Shown here in pieces: positions 6,844 through 10,170 of a stretch of DNA of 10,170 bases. The translations under genes and the position numbers were made by a program. Origin of the DNA: Hydrogenophaga sp. Its GTDB lineage: Bacteria; Pseudomonadota; Gammaproteobacteria; Burkholderiales; Burkholderiaceae_C. The DNA is taken from NCBI GenBank assembly GCA_030684755.1, contig JAUXXN010000549.1:1-10170 (forward strand), in the 5' to 3' direction. The notes beneath the pieces are model-generated. The model did not search any database. It saw only the letters and a program-made list of their open reading frames with translations, and was not told the origin of the DNA. Position 1 is the stretch's first letter. Each line of letters opens with the position of its first letter.

Positions 6844-9276
6844 ATGAACGAGGCCTCTACCGTGCCCCCGGTAGGGCTCCCAACCAACGACTTGGGTGCA
6901 GCCGCGTCCGCGCAGCCCAGCTGGCTCGGCGAGCACCGGGGTCCACTCACCGTCACCGACAACTTCGCTGTGCTCGATGATCCAGTGGAGCAGCAAGAAT
7001 TTACCGAATTTACAGATGTTGATGGACAGAGCACCGCCGAGTCGGTGCTGATGGTGCAGGGCATGTACTGTGCCGCTTGTGCCGACACCGTCGAGAGCGC
7101 GCTTCAGCACCTTCCCGGCGTGCAACGCGCCCACGTACACGCGGCCACCCGCCGCCTCACGCTGCGCTGGAATCCAGCTCAAACCAGTATGTCCAGTATG
7201 GCGCGCGCCGTGGGCGACACCGGCTACCGGTTGCTGCCTATGCACCAGGCGCTCTCCATCAGCGAGCGTTTGCGCGAAACCCGTCTTGCGTTGTGGCGCT
7301 TGTTTGTGGCAGGTTTTTGCAGCATGCAGGTCATGATGTACGCATGGCCCGCCTACGTGACCGAGCCCGGTGAAATACCCGCCGATATTGACCAACTGTT
7401 GCGCTGGACCAGTTGGGTGCTGAGTCTGCCGGTGGTGTTTTTTGCCAGCGGACCGTTTTTCTCCAGTGCGTGGCGCGACCTCAAACACGGGCGGGTGGGC
7501 ATGGACACGCCGGTCTCTATTGGCATTCTGGTCACCTTTTTGGCCAGTTCCGCATCCACCTTTGACCCGACTGGTCCCTGGGGCTACGAGGTTTGGTTCG
7601 ATTCGCTCACCTTGTTTGTGATTTTCTTGCTCGGTGGGCGCTACCTAGAGCTGAAAGCACGCGACCGTACTGCCGGCGCGCTCGATAACCTGATGAACCG
7701 CCTGCCCGAGGTGTGCGACCGTGCAAAACCCGACGGCAGCTTCGAGGCCGTGTCCATTCGCCGCTTGGTGGTTGGCGATGTGGTGCGGATGCAGGCCGGA
7801 CAAGCCTTTCCAGGCGATGGAACGGTGCTCTGCGAAAGCGCCACCGTGGACGAAGCCCTGCTCACCGGCGAGTCGCGCCCGGTGACCCGTGAAAAGGGCG
7901 GCTCTGTGGTTGCTGGCAGCTTCAACCTGGGCGGACCGGTGATGCTGCGGGTGGACAAGCTCGGACGCGACACCCGCTTTGCCCAGATCGTGTCGCTCAT
8001 GGAAAAAGCATCCACCGAAAAACCCCGTTTGGCTATTTTGGTGGATCGAATTGCCGCCCCTTTCTTGGTGGCGGTGTTGGTGGCTGCGGCGTTTGCTGCT
8101 TGGTATTGGTGGCAAATTGACCACACCAAGGCGTTGGCTGTGGCGGTTGCGGTGCTGATTGTTACCTGTCCGTGTGCCTTGTCGCTGGCCACGCCAGCGG
8201 CCATGCTCGCGTCAGCGGGCGCGCTAGCGGGCCGGGGCATTTTGGTGCGCCGCTTGCAGGCGTTTGAGTCGCTCTCCAACATCAATGCGGTGGTGTTCGA
8301 CAAAACCGGCACGCTAACGCACGACCGGTTGGTGCTGGTCGACGTGCATACACGCGCCGGGATCAGCCGCGAACAGGCGCTGCACTGGGCGGGCACCATG
8401 GCTGCAGGTTCGCTGCACCCGGTCTCGCGTGCTGTGGCGTTGGCCGCGTCTGCGTCTGCTCCTGAGCCAAAAAGTGGATTGCAAAAAGATTCGATCCCGT
8501 TCAATCCCTTTTCTGTCTTAACCGATTTAACCGAGCTGGCAGGGCAGGGCATGCAGGCCTTTCGCGCTGATGGGCGTCGAATGCGCTTAGGGTCTTTTGC
8601 GTTTTGCGGCGTGCAGGGGTCGGATGCAGGCAGACGGGTTGAAGAGGGTGACTCCCCTCGGGTTTACCTGTCAGACGACCAAGGCTGGATCGCCACATTC
8701 GATTTGCAGGAGGGTTTGCGAGAAGACGCGAAGGCTGCCATCGCCGCATTGCGGGACATGGGTGTGCAAACTTGGCTTTTGTCGGGTGACCGCGATGCCG
8801 CAGCTCAACAGGTGGGGCAAGCGGTCGGGGTTGACCACGTGATTTCGGGTGCGTCTCCCGAGCAAAAATTGGTTGAAATCGTGGCGCTACAAGCAAAAGG
8901 CTTGAAGCTCGCCATGGTGGGCGATGGTCTGAACGATGGTCCCGTGTTGGCCCGTGCTGACACCTCGTTTGCATTGGGTCACGCCGCGCCGTTGGCGCAG
9001 GCACAGTCAGACTATGTGATACAGGGTGGACAGGTCATGGACGTGGTGTTGACTTTGGTGCAAGCCCGCGCCACTTTGCGCATCGTACGGCAAAACCTAG
9101 CGTGGGCAGGACTTTATAACCTGACCTGTGTTCCGCTGGCGCTGCTTGGTTTCATGCCGCCATGGCTGGCTGGCCTGGGTATGGCCGGCAGTTCATTGCT
9201 GGTGATTGGCAACGCTTTGCGGCTGGTCTCCAAAGCCCCATCGCGCCCCTCAGATACGGCGCATGGCGTGCCCTGA
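6844..9276 (+). CDS. ccoI: Copper-translocating P1B-type ATPase for cbb3 oxidase assembly (CcoI/FixI)
   Basis: An inner-membrane ATPase that moves copper out of the cytoplasm for insertion into the CcoN haem-copper centre. Counting from 6844 (810 residues): one HMA domain with MYCAAC (Cys76, Cys79), hydrophobic helices near 150-170, 185-207, 220-270, 407-425 and 430-460, the actuator loop TGES (341-344), the transport motif CPC (442-444), DKTGTLT with phosphorylated Asp486, the P1B HP motif (525-526), GDGLNDGP (693-700) and two C-terminal helices. VLDDPVEQQEF before the HMA domain and the ccoS-ccoN neighbours separate it from detoxifying CopA. The cysteine-rich N-terminal metal-binding stretch seen in the Pseudomonas-type CcoI is absent. 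The start is uncertain: ATG 6814 is 4 bases from the FNR box, ATG 6844 has no Shine-Dalgarno, and GTG 6862 has GAGG 8 bases upstream. All lie before the conserved region. Confidence 0.94.
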   Translation: MNEASTVPPVGLPTNDLGAAASAQPSWLGEHRGPLTVTDNFAVLDDPVEQQEFTEFTDVDGQSTAESVLMVQGMYCAACADTVESALQHLPGVQRAHVHAATRRLTLRWNPAQTSMSSMARAVGDTGYRLLPMHQALSISERLRETRLALWRLFVAGFCSMQVMMYAWPAYVTEPGEIPADIDQLLRWTSWVLSLPVVFFASGPFFSSAWRDLKHGRVGMDTPVSIGILVTFLASSASTFDPTGPWGYEVWFDSLTLFVIFLLGGRYLELKARDRTAGALDNLMNRLPEVCDRAKPDGSFEAVSIRRLVVGDVVRMQAGQAFPGDGTVLCESATVDEALLTGESRPVTREKGGSVVAGSFNLGGPVMLRVDKLGRDTRFAQIVSLMEKASTEKPRLAILVDRIAAPFLVAVLVAAAFAAWYWWQIDHTKALAVAVAVLIVTCPCALSLATPAAMLASAGALAGRGILVRRLQAFESLSNINAVVFDKTGTLTHDRLVLVDVHTRAGISREQALHWAGTMAAGSLHPVSRAVALAASASAPEPKSGLQKDSIPFNPFSVLTDLTELAGQGMQAFRADGRRMRLGSFAFCGVQGSDAGRRVEEGDSPRVYLSDDQGWIATFDLQEGLREDAKAAIAALRDMGVQTWLLSGDRDAAAQQVGQAVGVDHVISGASPEQKLVEIVALQAKGLKLAMVGDGLNDGPVLARADTSFALGHAAPLAQAQSDYVIQGGQVMDVVLTLVQARATLRIVRQNLAWAGLYNLTCVPLALLGFMPPWLAGLGMAGSSLLVIGNALRLVSKAPSRPSDTAHGVP

Positions 9277-9339
9277 CGGGCGTACCATGCATCACAACGC
9301 TTATCTGCGTTTGAAGCTTGAATTTTCTAGGTATTCATC

Positions 9340-9477
9340 ATGGATGTTTTGTACTTGTTGATCCCAATTTCTATCTTGCTGGTCTTTGCAATCATCGGTG
9401 TGTTCTGGTGGGCTTTGCAACGAGGGCAGTTTGACAATATTGAGCGGGAAGGTGATCGCATTCTCAATGGCGATTGA
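9340..9477 (+). CDS. ccoS: Cbb3-type cytochrome oxidase assembly protein CcoS
   Basis: A 45-residue single-pass membrane protein needed for cofactor insertion into cbb3 oxidase. The sequence starts MDVLYLLIPISILLVFAIIG and goes on with VFWWALQRGQFDNIEREGDRI, the typical CcoS/FixS layout: a hydrophobic helix (residues 3-26), then the WA-x-x-x-GQFD-x-(I/L)E motif and a short charged tail. Its length is normal. It lies 63 bases after ccoI and 68 before ccoN, on the same strand, as in other betaproteobacterial cco clusters. The ribosome site is weak (a TAGG stretch about 9 bases upstream). Its stop codon is embedded in an FNR-type box. It is short enough to be missed by automatic gene calling. 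Confidence 0.93.
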   Translation: MDVLYLLIPISILLVFAIIGVFWWALQRGQFDNIEREGDRILNGD

Positions 9478-9487
9478 TATAAGTCAA
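9474..9487 (+). promoter_or_regulatory. FNR/ANR-type box upstream of ccoN, overlapping the ccoS stop codon
   Basis: TTGATATAAGTCAA is one base off the consensus TTGAT-N4-ATCAA. Its first half contains the ccoS stop codon TGA (9475-9477). A -10-like GACACT (9510-9515) follows after 22 bases, the geometry of a class II FNR promoter centred at -41.5. The transcription start would be near 9522, with a 24-base leader that carries the GAGGAG ribosome site of ccoN. FNR/ANR control of cbb3 oxidase operons is established in other proteobacteria. Confidence 0.82.
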
Positions 9488-9545
9488 GGCGCAAGAGAGG
9501 GTCCGTGAGGACACTCGACACAGTGACATTTATGAGGAGTTCTGT

Positions 9546-10170
9546 ATGTCCGTAATAACAAAGGCCAGCCAGTCGGCGGTCTACGACGACGGTGTTGTCC
9601 GTGGTTTTGCCATCATGTCCGTGATCTACGGCGTGGTGGGCATGTTGGTGGGGGTGATCATCGCCGCCCAGTTAACTTGGCCCGAGCTCAATATGGGCAT
9701 CGAGTGGCTAAGCTACGGTCGCTTGCGACCACTGCACACCAACGCGGTGATTTTTGCGTTTGGAGGTTGCGTCTTGTTTGCAACCAGTTACTACGTGGTG
9801 CAGCGAACCTGTCATACAAAGCTTTTTTTGAATAAGCTTGCGTGGGTGACGTTCTGGGGTTGGAACTTGGTCATTGTTTTGGCCGTTGTTACGCTCCCCT
9901 TGGGTCTGACGCAGGGCAAGGAATACGCCGAGTTGATCTGGCCGATTGATCTGTTGATCGCCGTCGTCTGGGTCTCGTATGCGGTTGTGTTCTTTGGTAC
10001 GGTCGGTATCCGCAAGGTGCGCCACATTTACGTGGCCAACTGGTTCTTTGGTGCTTACATCATCGCGGTGGCGTTGCTGCACATCTTCAACAACCTCCAG
10101 ATTCCGACCAGCGCGACGCACTCCTACTCGGTCTATGCCGGTGTCCAGGACGCCATGATGCAGTGGTGGT
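9546..10170 (+). CDS. ccoN: Cytochrome c oxidase, cbb3-type, subunit I (N-terminal 208 residues, cut by window end)
   Basis: The catalytic membrane subunit of the high-affinity terminal oxidase, which reduces oxygen to water at a haem b3-CuB centre. The visible part has an N-terminal helix (about 20-43), then [19 protein letters not shown] (58-75), in which His64 is the expected ligand of the low-spin haem b. Further helices lie near 98-120, 130-152 and 165-184 ([19 protein letters not shown]). The fragment ends in [10 protein letters not shown], just before the region that should hold the CuB histidines, so the active site is not seen. The start ATG at 9546 has a strong ribosome site GAGGAG (9534-9539) 6 bases upstream. 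It is probably the first gene of ccoNO(Q)P, driven by the FNR-type promoter that begins in ccoS. Base composition is lower in GC than in the ilvD-matB genes. Confidence 0.96.
   Translation, partial: MSVITKASQSAVYDDGVVRGFAIMSVIYGVVGMLVGVIIAAQLTWPELNMGIEWLSYGRLRPLHTNAVIFAFGGCVLFATSYYVVQRTCHTKLFLNKLAWVTFWGWNLVIVLAVVTLPLGLTQGKEYAELIWPIDLLIAVVWVSYAVVFFGTVGIRKVRHIYVANWFFGAYIIAVALLHIFNNLQIPTSATHSYSVYAGVQDAMMQWW

Noticed and set aside
7641..8552. A 303-codon minus-strand open frame opposite ccoI
   Set aside because: Ser/Thr/Arg-rich composition, no domain, lies wholly within the conserved P-type ATPase catalytic region.
9708..10121. Minus-strand open frames opposite ccoN
   Set aside because: Antisense shadows of the conserved ccoN helices.
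1..10170. An undescribed multi-gene system
   Set aside because: Every gene belongs to a recognised family with ordinary metabolic, envelope or respiratory roles. The unusual points are regulatory sites, paralogue pairing and one altered active site, not a new system.

Overview
The window reads as chromosomal core sequence from a betaproteobacterium of the order Burkholderiales, most likely the family Comamonadaceae (Hydrogenophaga/Rhodoferax/Limnohabitans-like). The grounds are the GC-rich coding sequence, the dense layout, the protein sequences themselves, and the gene order ccoI-ccoS-ccoN. This placement is an inference from recall, not from a search. I see no phage, IS, CRISPR, tRNA or rRNA signal, and no convincing new multi-gene system.

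Left part (1-2906): two genes of the IlvD/Edd dehydratase family stand back to back. The leftward one is cut by the window edge. It has the three-cysteine pattern of [2Fe-2S] dihydroxy-acid dehydratases. The rightward one is a full-length E. coli-type IlvD that lacks the first of those cysteines. They share a 158-bp intergenic region with an 11-bp inverted repeat (10 of 11 positions match), whose arms run into a divergent pair of -10-like hexamers.

Middle part (2985-6151): lgt (prolipoprotein diacylglyceryl transferase), a crotonase-fold protein and matB (malonyl-CoA synthetase) follow on the plus strand with very short gaps. The crotonase-fold protein lacks one of the two glutamates of classical enoyl-CoA hydratases, and its stop overlaps a possible matB start. 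The matB pairing suggests a role in malonate or acyl-CoA metabolism. A convergent intergenic region with hairpin-forming repeats separates matB from the next, leftward gene.

Right part (6291-10170): this is a low-oxygen respiration module. A universal stress protein gene (leftward) faces away from ccoI, the copper P-type ATPase for cbb3 oxidase assembly. After ccoI come the tiny ccoS and the start of ccoN, the catalytic cbb3 subunit, which is cut by the window end. Two FNR/ANR-type boxes lie here, one between usp and ccoI and one overlapping the ccoS stop codon ahead of ccoN. Read toward usp and ccoN they are 13/14 identical and sit at nearly the same distance from those start codons. This suggests that the stress protein and the oxidase are induced together when oxygen falls. 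The ccoS-ccoN stretch is visibly less GC-rich than the ilvD-matB half.

There is no gene-free stretch longer than about 160 bases.
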